From Kribbella qitaiheensis (GTDB taxonomy: Bacteria; Actinomycetota; Actinomycetes; Propionibacteriales; Kribbellaceae), in the NCBI RefSeq assembly GCF_014217565.1, contig NZ_CP043661.1, positions 7,750,001 to 7,814,000 of the forward strand: a stretch of DNA of 64,000 nt, read 5' to 3'. Below the pieces are notes generated by a model. That model saw nothing but the letters and a program-made list of their open reading frames with translations, had not been told where the DNA came from and did not search any database. Each line of letters starts with the position of its first letter. Position 1 is the first letter of the stretch. A program made the position numbers and the translations under genes. Of the stretch, positions 8,218-16,275 are shown one piece after another.

Positions 8218-9232
8218 CAAGACTGAGCAGACCGGTGAGAAACCGGTTCTCGAGGTTCACGATCTGCACGTCACCTTCCGGACCGAGGGCGGCCTGGTGC
8301 CGGCCGTCGACGGCATCGACTTCGCCGTCGCGCCGGGCAAGACGCTCGCGATCGTCGGTGAGTCCGGCTCGGGCAAGAGCGTCAGTTCGGCGGCAGTGAT
8401 GGGCCTGCTGCCGCCCAACGCCGACGTCAAGGGCGAGGTTCTGCTGGCCGGTCGTGAGCTGACGAAGCTGACCAACGACGAACTCCGCAAGGTCCGTGGC
8501 AACGAGGTCGCGCTGGTGTTCCAGGACGCGCTGTCCGCGCTCAATCCGTACTACAGCGTGGGCTGGCAGGTCGCCGAGGCGTACCGGCTGCACCACGACG
8601 TCTCCAAGAAGGAGGCGAACGCGCGCGCTGTCCGGATGCTCGACCTGGTCGGCATCCCGTCCGCCGCGCAGCGGGCTCGCGCCTACCCGCACGAGTTCTC
8701 CGGCGGCATGCGGCAGCGTGTCGTGATCGCGATGGCGCTGGTGAACGACCCGAAGGTGCTGATCGCCGACGAGCCGACGACGGCCCTCGACGTGACCGTG
8801 CAGGCCCAGATCATCCGGCTGCTGGAGGACGTCCAGACCGAGTTCGGGACCGCTCTCGTGCTGATCTCGCACGATCTCGGCGTGGTCGCGGAGGTCGCGG
8901 ACGACGTACTCGTGATGTACGCCGGGCGCGCGGCCGAGCAGGGTTCCGTGCGCGACATCTTCTATCGCGCGGCTCATCCGTACAGCCTCGGCCTGCTCGG
9001 TGCGATGCCGCGCGTCGACGTACCGCCGAAGCATCGGCTGACCACGATCCCGGGCAGTCCGCCGTCTCCTGGTTCGATCGAGACCGGCTGCCCGTTCCAG
9101 CCGCGCTGCGCTTACACGGAACGCGTCGGAGAGCGGTGCGTCACCGAGCGTCCGGTGCTGACCCCGCGCCCCGGCGAGGGAAACCATGAAGCCGCCTGCC
9201 ATCTTGGCCGCCGTCCGGAGGTCGCCCTGTGA
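8210..9232 (+). CDS. Peptide ABC transporter ATP-binding protein (DppD/OppD type)
   Basis: 340 residues, a cytoplasmic ATPase. Walker A GESGSGKS is at about residues 48-55, the Q-loop is in VFQDALSALNPYY, the signature FSGGMRQR is near 163-170, Walker B is LIADEPTTALD and the switch histidine is in SHDLG. The C-terminal oligopeptide-transport extension with GCPFQPRC...C is present; in relatives these cysteines belong to an OppD/OppF C-terminal region. It overlaps the permease gene by 8 nt and the next ATPase by 4 nt. It should form a heterodimer with the next gene product. Confidence 0.95.
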   Translation: MPDKTEQTGEKPVLEVHDLHVTFRTEGGLVPAVDGIDFAVAPGKTLAIVGESGSGKSVSSAAVMGLLPPNADVKGEVLLAGRELTKLTNDELRKVRGNEVALVFQDALSALNPYYSVGWQVAEAYRLHHDVSKKEANARAVRMLDLVGIPSAAQRARAYPHEFSGGMRQRVVIAMALVNDPKVLIADEPTTALDVTVQAQIIRLLEDVQTEFGTALVLISHDLGVVAEVADDVLVMYAGRAAEQGSVRDIFYRAAHPYSLGLLGAMPRVDVPPKHRLTTIPGSPPSPGSIETGCPFQPRCAYTERVGERCVTERPVLTPRPGEGNHEAACHLGRRPEVAL

Positions 9233-10254
9233 GCACGATCGAGGAAGCCGAGACCAGGCAGGGCACCGACGAGCTGCTTCGTCTGGACGGGGTGAAGAAG
9301 TACTTCGGGCTGCGAGGCGTCCCGTTCCGTCAGGCGGGCACGGTGAAGGCCGTCGACGGCGTCGACCTCGTCGTACGCCGGGGGGAGACCGTCGGCCTGG
9401 TCGGCGAATCGGGTTCGGGCAAATCCACGCTGGCCAGACTCGCGACCAGGCTCCTCGATCCCACCGAGGGCCGGGTCAGCATCTCCGGCCAGGACGTCAC
9501 CAAGCTGCGAGGCCGCCGCCTCCGCCCGGTCCGCCGGAAGATCCAGATGGTGTTCCAGGACCCGCAGGCCTCGCTCAATCCAAGGCAGTCGGTCGGCACC
9601 ATCCTGTCCACGCCGTTCCGGGCCCAGGGGATCCGGCCGAGCCGCACCCAGCTGATCGAGCTGCTGCACCAGGTCGGCCTGTCCGAGGAGCACCTGGAGC
9701 GCTATCCGCACGAGTTCTCGGGTGGTCAGCGGCAACGGATCGGGATCGCGAGAGCGCTCGCCGTACGGCCGGGACTGCTGATCTGCGACGAGCCGGTCTC
9801 CGCTCTCGACGTCTCGGTCCAGGCCCAGGTGCTGAACCTGCTGGCCGACCTGCGCGACGAGCTCGGCCTGTCGTACGTACTGGTCGCCCACGACCTCGCG
9901 GTTGTCCGGCAGGTCGCGGACCGGCTCGCGGTGATGTACCTGGGCACGATCGTCGAGGAGGGGCCGGCAGCAGAGGTGTACGCCGCGCCCGCTCATCCGT
10001 ATACCCGCGCGCTGCTGTCCGCAGTACCGGTTCCTGAGCCAGGTGCCGTTCGGGACAGGATCGTGCTGACGGGCGATGTGCCTACGCCGATCGACCCGCC
10101 CTCCGGATGCCCCTTCCGCACCCGGTGCTACAAGGTGCAGGACGTCTGCGCAACGGTGCGCCCCGTACTGGAACCTGTCGCAGGTGGCGAGCATCGGGTC
10201 GCCTGCTACTTCCCCGAATCTCTCGAGCCCCCCACGTCTGAGAGGACACCATGA
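9229..10254 (+). CDS. Peptide ABC transporter ATP-binding protein (DppF/OppF type)
   Basis: 341 residues, the second ATPase. Walker A GESGSGKS is at about residues 59-66, the Q-loop is in VFQDPQASLNPRQ, the signature FSGGQRQR precedes Walker B LLICDEPVSALD, and AHDLAVVRQ carries the switch histidine. The family segment GLRGVPFRQAGTVKAVDGV lies before Walker A. The C-terminal CPFRTRCYKVQDVC is the usual oligopeptide extension. The GTG start overlaps the previous stop and its own stop overlaps the binding-protein start, giving one continuous coupled unit from 6.3 to 11.9 kb. Confidence 0.95.
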   Translation: MSTIEEAETRQGTDELLRLDGVKKYFGLRGVPFRQAGTVKAVDGVDLVVRRGETVGLVGESGSGKSTLARLATRLLDPTEGRVSISGQDVTKLRGRRLRPVRRKIQMVFQDPQASLNPRQSVGTILSTPFRAQGIRPSRTQLIELLHQVGLSEEHLERYPHEFSGGQRQRIGIARALAVRPGLLICDEPVSALDVSVQAQVLNLLADLRDELGLSYVLVAHDLAVVRQVADRLAVMYLGTIVEEGPAAEVYAAPAHPYTRALLSAVPVPEPGAVRDRIVLTGDVPTPIDPPSGCPFRTRCYKVQDVCATVRPVLEPVAGGEHRVACYFPESLEPPTSERTP

Positions 10255-11930
10255 GACGCACTACCCGCGCGTTCGCGGTCGCAGCCGCAGTCGCGTTGGC
10301 GGTTACCGCTTGCAACGCCAACGACAAGTCGGCCTCGCCCGGCGGTGGCAGCACAGCCGCTGCCGAGCAAGGTGGCGCCTTGCACCTGCTCAGCACCACG
10401 AAGGAGATCAACCTCGACCCGGCCAAGAGCCAGAACCTGGGGACGAGCACGATTCACCTGGTACTGCGCGGCCTGACGTCGTGGAAGACGTCGAGGGACA
10501 AGGCGGCCGAGGTAGTCCCCGACCTGGCCACCGACACCGGGCAGGTCAGCGCCGACGGCAAGACCTGGACGTACAAACTGAAGCCGGGCCTCAAGTACGC
10601 CGACGGCTCGACGATCGTTGCCGCTGACATCAAGTACGGCGTGGAGCGCTCCTTCGCCCCGGAGCTGTCCGGCGGACTCGGCTACCACAAGGCGCTGCTC
10701 GTCGACGCCGACAAGTACACCGGTCCGTACAAGGGCCAGGAGCTCGCGTCGATCGAGACGCCGGACGACAGCACGATCATCTTCAAGCTGAACAAGGCGT
10801 TCGGCGACTGGCCGTGGATCGCCAGCATGCCGGCGTTCGCCCCGGTGCCGAAGAAGGCCGACACGGACCCGGCGCACTACGGCGAGAAGCCGCTGGCCAG
10901 TGGCCCGTACCAGGTGAAGTCGTACGCGCCCGGCTCGAAGCTGGAGCTCGAGCGCAACACCAACTGGGACAAGGCTTCCGACCCGGCCCGGACCGGGCTG
11001 GCGGACTCGATCGTGTTCGACATGGGTCTGCAGGCCGACGTCATCAACCAGCGGCTGATCGCCGATTCAGGTGACGACAAGTCCGCGGCTACCACCGGTA
11101 CGTCGATCCCGGCGGCTCTGATCCCGACCGTGAACGGCACCGCCTCGGTGAAGTCCCGGGTGGCCACGTCTCCGTCGGGTGCGCTGATGTACCTCGCGAT
11201 GAACAACAAGCGCCCCGGTCTGTCGAACCCTGAGGTCCGCAAGGCGATCCAGTACGCCGTCGACAAGCAGGCGGTTCAGGTCGCCGAAGGTGGGCCGGAG
11301 TTCGGTGGCGAGATCGCCACCACGCTGATCACGCCGGGCATGGACGGTTACTCGAAGTACGACCTGTACCAGGCTCCGCCCTCCGGTGACCCCGACAAGG
11401 CGAAGTCGCTGCTGGCCACGGCCGGCGCGAGCAACCTGAGCCTGGTGCTCGCTGCCGACAACTCGCCGGGCGGTCTGAGCGTGGCGCAGGCGATCCAGCA
11501 GGGTCTGAAGAAGGCCGGCATCACGGTCACCATCAAGCCGTTGGACGCGGACGCGCTGACCGAGGTCCAGACCGGCGCCAAGGGTGACTACGACCTGACC
11601 GTGTCGAGTTGGCTGCCGGACTTCCCGAGCGCGATCGGCAACATCCAGCCGCTGTTCGCCTCGTCGGAGATCGGCAACGGCGGGTACAACATGTCCCGCT
11701 ACTCGAACCCTGCGGTGGATACCGCGATCAACGCCGCCACCGCGGAGCCCGATCGCGCCAAGGCCGCGGCGGCGTGGGGTGCACTGGACCAGCAGATCAT
11801 GAAGGACGCACCGCTGGTGCCGCTCATCTACGCGCGCAACGCGTTCCTGCACGGCTCGAAGGTGCAGAACTTCTACCTGCCGCCATACCCGCCGTACCCG
11901 AACGCGCTGATCTTCGGGCTGAGCAAGTAG
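10251..11930 (+). CDS. Peptide ABC transporter substrate-binding lipoprotein (SBP family 5)
   Basis: 559 residues. The signal peptide ends in a lipobox AVTAC with the lipidated Cys at residue 21, so the mature protein is anchored outside the membrane. Family 5 hallmarks follow: LSTTKEINLDPAKSQN near the N-terminus, a solute-binding body with GPYQVKSYAPG, and a C-terminal PLVPLIYARNAFLHG. It captures peptides or similar solutes for the permease/ATPase complex encoded immediately upstream; the exact ligand cannot be told. The position at the end of the operon is unusual but the 4-nt overlap leaves no doubt that it belongs. Confidence 0.94.
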   Translation: MRRTTRAFAVAAAVALAVTACNANDKSASPGGGSTAAAEQGGALHLLSTTKEINLDPAKSQNLGTSTIHLVLRGLTSWKTSRDKAAEVVPDLATDTGQVSADGKTWTYKLKPGLKYADGSTIVAADIKYGVERSFAPELSGGLGYHKALLVDADKYTGPYKGQELASIETPDDSTIIFKLNKAFGDWPWIASMPAFAPVPKKADTDPAHYGEKPLASGPYQVKSYAPGSKLELERNTNWDKASDPARTGLADSIVFDMGLQADVINQRLIADSGDDKSAATTGTSIPAALIPTVNGTASVKSRVATSPSGALMYLAMNNKRPGLSNPEVRKAIQYAVDKQAVQVAEGGPEFGGEIATTLITPGMDGYSKYDLYQAPPSGDPDKAKSLLATAGASNLSLVLAADNSPGGLSVAQAIQQGLKKAGITVTIKPLDADALTEVQTGAKGDYDLTVSSWLPDFPSAIGNIQPLFASSEIGNGGYNMSRYSNPAVDTAINAATAEPDRAKAAAAWGALDQQIMKDAPLVPLIYARNAFLHGSKVQNFYLPPYPPYPNALIFGLSK

Positions 11931-11940
11931 CCGACCCGTC

Positions 11941-11984
11941 GCGTCCGAAAGAGCGAGGGTCAGGACCCACGGTGATTCGGACGC
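11941..11984. terminator. Weak hairpin between convergent genes
   Basis: GCGTCCGAA at 11941-11949 pairs exactly with TTCGGACGC at 11976-11984 across a 26-nt loop, between the end of the ABC operon and the end of the minus-strand phosphatase. No T-run is present, so its role as a bidirectional terminator is tentative. Confidence 0.35.
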
Positions 11985-11997
11985 AACAGGGTGGGGG

Positions 11998-12495
11998 TCA
12001 GGTACGGCCTTCGGTCTCCTGAGCTTCGAAGAGGGTCGGCTGGGTCTCGGCATCGAGTCCCCAGTCGGCCCTCAGCACTGTGTACCCGGCCTTCTCGGCC
12101 GCGTCGCAGACCTTCACGTCGTCATCAACCAGTACGGCGACGGGCCGCTCCTGCGCGAGTGTCCGCAACCGGGCCAGCTTCATCACGGCCGACGGACGGC
12201 GATCGTTGTTGCCGCGCATCAGCAGCTTCCCGTCGGGAAAGCCGTTGTCCTCGAACCACTTCACCGTGTCCCGCCGCAGCCGCTCCGGCCGCCCGGTCAG
12301 ATAGACGATCTCGTGCTCGGCCGCCAACGTGGTCGCCACCGCCAGCCCCTCGTCGAGCACCGCGTCGTCCTTGGCATGCTTGAAGAACGAATCCCAGTCC
12401 TTGGGCCGCTTCTTGAGGAAGTGCACCCGCTTACTCGTATCCGACAACGTCGCATCGATATCGAGTACGGCGTACGGTCGCTTGTCCTCAGGCAC
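11998..12495 (-). CDS. HAD-superfamily phosphatase (polynucleotide kinase 3'-phosphatase-like)
   Basis: 165 residues. HAD motif I is DIDATLSDTSKRVHFL (DxDxT with nucleophile Asp near residue 13), motif II/III context is YLTGRPERLRRDT, and motif IV is VLVDDDVKVCDAAEKAG. The layout resembles the phosphatase half of T4 Pnkp/PseT or the capless HAD acid phosphatases that act on nucleotide or nucleic-acid ends. The start GTG 12495 was chosen because the motif I strand begins about ten residues later, as expected. It is transcribed alone, convergent to the ABC operon and divergent from the island. Confidence 0.75.
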   Translation of the reverse strand: MPEDKRPYAVLDIDATLSDTSKRVHFLKKRPKDWDSFFKHAKDDAVLDEGLAVATTLAAEHEIVYLTGRPERLRRDTVKWFEDNGFPDGKLLMRGNNDRRPSAVMKLARLRTLAQERPVAVLVDDDVKVCDAAEKAGYTVLRADWGLDAETQPTLFEAQETEGRT

Positions 12496-12724
12496 GCCGC
12501 TCAGTGTGCCGCATCGCGCGGTCGCTCGGTGACCCGACCTTCGCCTGCATGGCAATAAATCGCTTGATCAAATATGTTGGATATTTACAGGAATATCGTC
12601 AATCCGGGAGCTGAGGTACTTCTTATAACCATTACGCGGTGATTCGATCGGCGTCTTTCGAAGACCAGCCTAATCGGTTACCGTCACTCTTGGAGAAACT
12701 GTGATCTAGGTCCGGGGGGACATC
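12496..12724. other. AT-rich intergenic region at the left edge of the island
   Basis: From about 12545 to 12640 the base composition drops sharply (runs such as GATCAAATATGTTGGATATT) against the GC-rich surroundings. It divides the minus-strand phosphatase from the plus-strand island genes and must hold their promoter, but no unambiguous -35/-10 pair stands out. A purine-rich GGGGGGA just before 12725 is the ribosome-binding site of the first island gene. Confidence 0.5.
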
Positions 12725-13081
12725 ATGAGTGATCTGGCATCGGAAGCTGCAAAAATTCTGGTACCGCTGGCGGCGATGGGAGCCGGCGCTGTCGTCCAGG
12801 AGGCGGCGAAGGAGACCGGCAAGGACCTCCATTCTCTTGGCAGCAGGATTTTGGAACGAATGAGAAAGCGACTGCCTCGACCCGCGCCGGATGTCGATGA
12901 GATGGCTGACGCTCTGCGCGTCGGCGTGATCGACCAGGTGCTGACCGAGGATGAGTTACGCCATCTTGTGCAGTTGGCGACGGGTCGGCGGTCCGAGGGT
13001 GGCGTCACCATTCACGGGCCAGTGGTCGCGCGGAATGCTCCGATCGGCAACACATTCGAAGGTCCGGTCAACTTCAGTTGA
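12725..13081 (+). CDS. Small island protein with C-terminal Gly/Asn-rich segment, unknown function
   Basis: 118 residues; I do not recognise a named family. The N-terminal half is helical, with a hydrophobic stretch (ILVPLAAMGAGAVV, residues 11-24), then a charged amphipathic region and a helix rich in Glu/Leu (residues 57-87). The last 21 residues (98-118) contain GPVVARNAPIGN and FEGPVNFS, and 15 of those 21 positions are identical to residues 59-79 of the next gene product. The simplest reading is a shared beta-type assembly or docking segment. The next gene starts 12 bp downstream. Composition is more AT-rich than the flanking chromosome, suggesting acquisition by transfer. It may be an adaptor or regulator of the P-loop protein; this is inference. 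Confidence 0.75.
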   Translation: MSDLASEAAKILVPLAAMGAGAVVQEAAKETGKDLHSLGSRILERMRKRLPRPAPDVDEMADALRVGVIDQVLTEDELRHLVQLATGRRSEGGVTIHGPVVARNAPIGNTFEGPVNFS

Positions 13082-13093
13082 GGAGCCAGTGCC

Positions 13094-15241
13094 ATGGCGG
13101 AGGGAAAATATCAGCCCTCCTCGCCAGACCCGGTTCCCGCGAATGAAGCTCAGGCGGAAAGCTCGATCAAGGCTGATTCGTCAGCAACCTTCGAGGACCT
13201 CGACGGCCCCGCCCAGGACGAGCCGATTGAGTCCTTGAGTTCTACACTTCCGCGTGACTTGGTGAGCGGGCCGGTGCGGGCAAGGAACGCGCTGCTCGGA
13301 AATAACTTCAATGGGCCGGTCTATTTTTCCGATCAGTCCGGAGACGAGACGACATCGGTCGAAAGGACTGCGCATGCGCATAGTTTGACCGAAGGGTATG
13401 CGGACTCACCCATGCTGAAAGAAATCAGGCATGCGGTGCTGGCCGAGGATGCCTTCATTGCTGTGTTCGGCAAGCCGGGGCTGGGGAAGAAGTCTGCTTG
13501 CCTGGTGGCGTTGGCCGACCGTGCGGACTCACCCATCTTCGAGTTGTCGGGCGACTCGTCCTGGCGGGAGATTGCACGCTCGATCAAGCAGGTCAAGGAG
13601 GTCAAGCCCGCCGCGTGCTTCCTGATCGGAAACGTCGACGCCGGTTCACTGGCGGATCTGAACGATCATTTGCTCCTAGCAATCGAGCAGGCCTTGGCCC
13701 AGGGCGGCAAATCCTGCCTTCTGATCACAGTTCAGGGACCGGCGTCCGCGCAGAACCGCAGTGGATTGACAACTGTCGAAGGCGTGGCGCCCAACCTCGC
13801 CGATCTTGCCGAGGCCTTCATTTTGTCGAACCTGGATGCGGCTGAGGTCACCGAGCGTGCAGGGCGGCTCATGGAGTCAATAGGTTCCGCCGGTTATGGC
13901 GCTCTGGAAGCGATTGTGGACACAATCCGGCGTCATCCCGAGGCTACCGACGAGCAACTGTCCGACCTGGTGTCGGAACGAGATGTCTCCCTGACGTTCG
14001 ATGACTGGCAGATTCAGTCACGGAGTCCGTTGCAGATCGCGATGCTCGCGTGTATTGCGACGGGGGAGGGAACGCCGCGGGCCGAATTGGAACGTCAAGG
14101 ACGCCTGCTGGCTGGCTACTTGGTCAAGGATGCAGACCAAACGGCGCCGGTTCCGATGCGAGCTGCAAGCGATCCTGATCTCGAGCCGGTCGTTCAGCTG
14201 CTGCCGCGGCGCTTCGCCACTCATTTCGGCTGGCAGGTCGAGGACGTCTATCAACTCCGAGAGCCGCTCGAGGTCACCGCAGTCGTGCAATACCTCTGGA
14301 GCCACCTGGGCGCCGAATTCCGCGCCGGCTATCTCCGATGGTTGCGTCGCATCGCTTCGTCGTCGGAGGCGGAGCTGAGAATGGGTGCCGCGATCGCGGC
14401 CGGCGCGCTCCTCGTGATCGAGCCCCGTTTCACCGAACGGGAGTTGATTCGGTGGTGGGCGCTGAGCGGAAAGAGACACCTCCTGCTGGCTGCGGCCATT
14501 GCGGTAGGAGTGCCCACTGCGCTGAACGAGTCCAATTCTGTCGGGCGGAAACTGGTCAACTCGTGGATAGGCGACGAGAACGAGAGTCTCTTGCATTGTG
14601 CGGTGCTCGCCTACGGCGGGCCTCTTGGAGCCTGGGACATAAGCAGTGCCGCACCGGTGCGGCTGTGGCGCCTCGGCCTGGACAAGCCCAAGCTCGAGCC
14701 GCTGTGTAACGAGAGCCTGGCTGGTCTGTGTGTGGCAGGTCCGGACGCCGTGCAGATTCGGTACGCCGTCCTCAGCCTCCTAGTCGAGCAGATGCCGAAG
14801 AAGGCGTCGATTGCCAGACGAGCACTGACCGTCTTTGCGGCAGTCGTCGAGACCATGACGGATGGCAGATCGAACGAGGAGTCTCTGCGGTCTCTACTCG
14901 ATGGCGGTGAGGAGCCGGCCCTCGACGCATTCGCCCTGCTGCTGTCCAAGTCGTGGTCGATGCCACGGGCGGCGAGGACCGGAAGCTTCATCCTCCATTC
15001 GCTGATTGAGTCGGCGGAAACGCAAGTCATCGACTACAGCCACATCGCAGACCTGGTTCGGCGCGCCAAACGGTGGGCCAAAGACGGCGGCACGATCACG
15101 CAACTCGGTGCCGGCTTACGGGCGGCACTCCTCCGGGAGTGCCGATCGTGTGAGGAGCACTCCACGGCTTGGCGCCTTACGCAGCAGTTCTTCCCGGAGG
15201 ATTTGAGGAGAATTCGGTGGACCAATCAGACGTACCATTGA
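13094..15241 (+). CDS. Degenerate P-loop NTPase-like protein with shared Gly/Asn-rich segment
   Basis: 715 residues. Residues 1-58 are polar and probably disordered. Residues 59-79 repeat the segment of the upstream small protein (GPVRARNALLGN, then FNGPVYFS). A P-loop core follows: FIAVFGKPGLGKKSACLVAL (121-140), in which the usual Ser/Thr after GK is Lys133 with Ser134 next, and a Walker B-like strand ACFLIGNVD (174-182) without the usual acidic pair. From about 280 the protein is all-helical, possibly HEAT/TPR-like. The outline resembles a STAND/AAA-type signalling protein with a decayed catalytic site. It shares an operon with the genes on either side and overlaps the next by 25 nt. Codon use is less GC-biased than in the flanks. 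No closer family is recognised. Confidence 0.75.
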   Translation: MAEGKYQPSSPDPVPANEAQAESSIKADSSATFEDLDGPAQDEPIESLSSTLPRDLVSGPVRARNALLGNNFNGPVYFSDQSGDETTSVERTAHAHSLTEGYADSPMLKEIRHAVLAEDAFIAVFGKPGLGKKSACLVALADRADSPIFELSGDSSWREIARSIKQVKEVKPAACFLIGNVDAGSLADLNDHLLLAIEQALAQGGKSCLLITVQGPASAQNRSGLTTVEGVAPNLADLAEAFILSNLDAAEVTERAGRLMESIGSAGYGALEAIVDTIRRHPEATDEQLSDLVSERDVSLTFDDWQIQSRSPLQIAMLACIATGEGTPRAELERQGRLLAGYLVKDADQTAPVPMRAASDPDLEPVVQLLPRRFATHFGWQVEDVYQLREPLEVTAVVQYLWSHLGAEFRAGYLRWLRRIASSSEAELRMGAAIAAGALLVIEPRFTERELIRWWALSGKRHLLLAAAIAVGVPTALNESNSVGRKLVNSWIGDENESLLHCAVLAYGGPLGAWDISSAAPVRLWRLGLDKPKLEPLCNESLAGLCVAGPDAVQIRYAVLSLLVEQMPKKASIARRALTVFAAVVETMTDGRSNEESLRSLLDGGEEPALDAFALLLSKSWSMPRAARTGSFILHSLIESAETQVIDYSHIADLVRRAKRWAKDGGTITQLGAGLRAALLRECRSCEEHSTAWRLTQQFFPEDLRRIRWTNQTYH

Positions 15242-16266
15242 TCGTCAGCACAGGCCGGTTCGAGCAGAAAAGTGGTCGGTGGCGGATCTCGCGATCGTCG
15301 CACGAACTGCCAATGCTGGAGCACGGGCAGCAGTTGGTCCTCGTCGACCGAACCGGCAATGGCTGCCTGGCAGGTCCGACCACAGGTGGTGAACGTGCCT
15401 ACGCCGGATACACAGGATGGGTCGTGGTGGATGCCAGACCGCGGGAGATCACCCTCGAGTACGAGGATTTGTTCGAGACAGCACACGCGAAGTACGTGAT
15501 CTCGGTCGACCTGAGGGCGAAAGTCTCCGATGCGGTTGACGCCGCCATGGAGGGAGTGACCTCGCTTATCTCCTCGGTGCGTCCTTTGCTGGCGGCATCC
15601 ATCTCGAACAGCCTTCGAGAGATGGAGACTCCAAGGGGCAATCTCGCTGACCCTGTTGCTCAGGTTCGTGCGATCGGTGAGCGCCAGCTCCATGCGGACC
15701 TGGTCGGTAGCCAGGTGACCGGAGCCCCCGACTGGTTGTCACTGAAGGTTGTCCACCTTGTCGTGAGGAACGACTCCGCGACAGACGAATACCTGCGCCA
15801 AATTCGTGGCAAGCGGAACGACAAGGAACTGACCACGGCCGAAGGAGTAATCCAGCTGACCCGCACGGAGTACGAACTGAAGCGCCGCGAGATGTTCCGC
15901 GAAGCGCTCAGTCCGTACATGAACGACGGCACGCTGGCGATTCTCGAGGGGATCTGGGAGAACCCGACTCAGGAACACATCGCAGCCGCCGCCGCCAAGA
16001 TAGAGGCGAAAGAGGGAAACGAGCGGGCATACCACCTGGCGATCCTGAATGCGATCAAAGACAACGATGTTGTTGCTGACGACGAAGGCTTGCTACGACT
16101 GGCGCGTCAGTTCATCGACATCGGCAAGCAGTCAGCCATCAGTGATGGAGGGCCGGAAGCGGTCCACACGGTCGATCGCGACTTATCCGAGGAAGAGATG
16201 GTGAGTGTCCCGGAGGAGCAGCATGCCGCCGAAGACTCGTCCATCGAAGACGCGGATTTCAGCTGA
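15217..16266 (+). CDS. Island protein with possible SPFH/band-7-like region
   Basis: 349 residues. GTG 15217 was chosen because GAGGAG stands at 15205-15210, six bases before it; it overlaps the upstream gene by 25 nt. The N-terminal ~90 residues are beta-rich (DVPLIVSTGRFEQKSGRW, HGQQLVLVDRTGNG). A region of YVISVDLRAKVSDAVDAA, helical LISSVRPLLAASISNSLREME and a long charged helix later (ELTTAEGVIQLTRTEYELKR) is reminiscent of an SPFH domain followed by its helical tail, but I see no decisive motif. The C-terminus is acidic (DLSEEEMVSVPEE...). No signal peptide or membrane helix is evident. It could scaffold the P-loop protein at the membrane protein encoded next; that is inference. Confidence 0.7.
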   Translation: MDQSDVPLIVSTGRFEQKSGRWRISRSSHELPMLEHGQQLVLVDRTGNGCLAGPTTGGERAYAGYTGWVVVDARPREITLEYEDLFETAHAKYVISVDLRAKVSDAVDAAMEGVTSLISSVRPLLAASISNSLREMETPRGNLADPVAQVRAIGERQLHADLVGSQVTGAPDWLSLKVVHLVVRNDSATDEYLRQIRGKRNDKELTTAEGVIQLTRTEYELKRREMFREALSPYMNDGTLAILEGIWENPTQEHIAAAAAKIEAKEGNERAYHLAILNAIKDNDVVADDEGLLRLARQFIDIGKQSAISDGGPEAVHTVDRDLSEEEMVSVPEEQHAAEDSSIEDADFS

Positions 16267-16275
16267 GTCGGGCTG

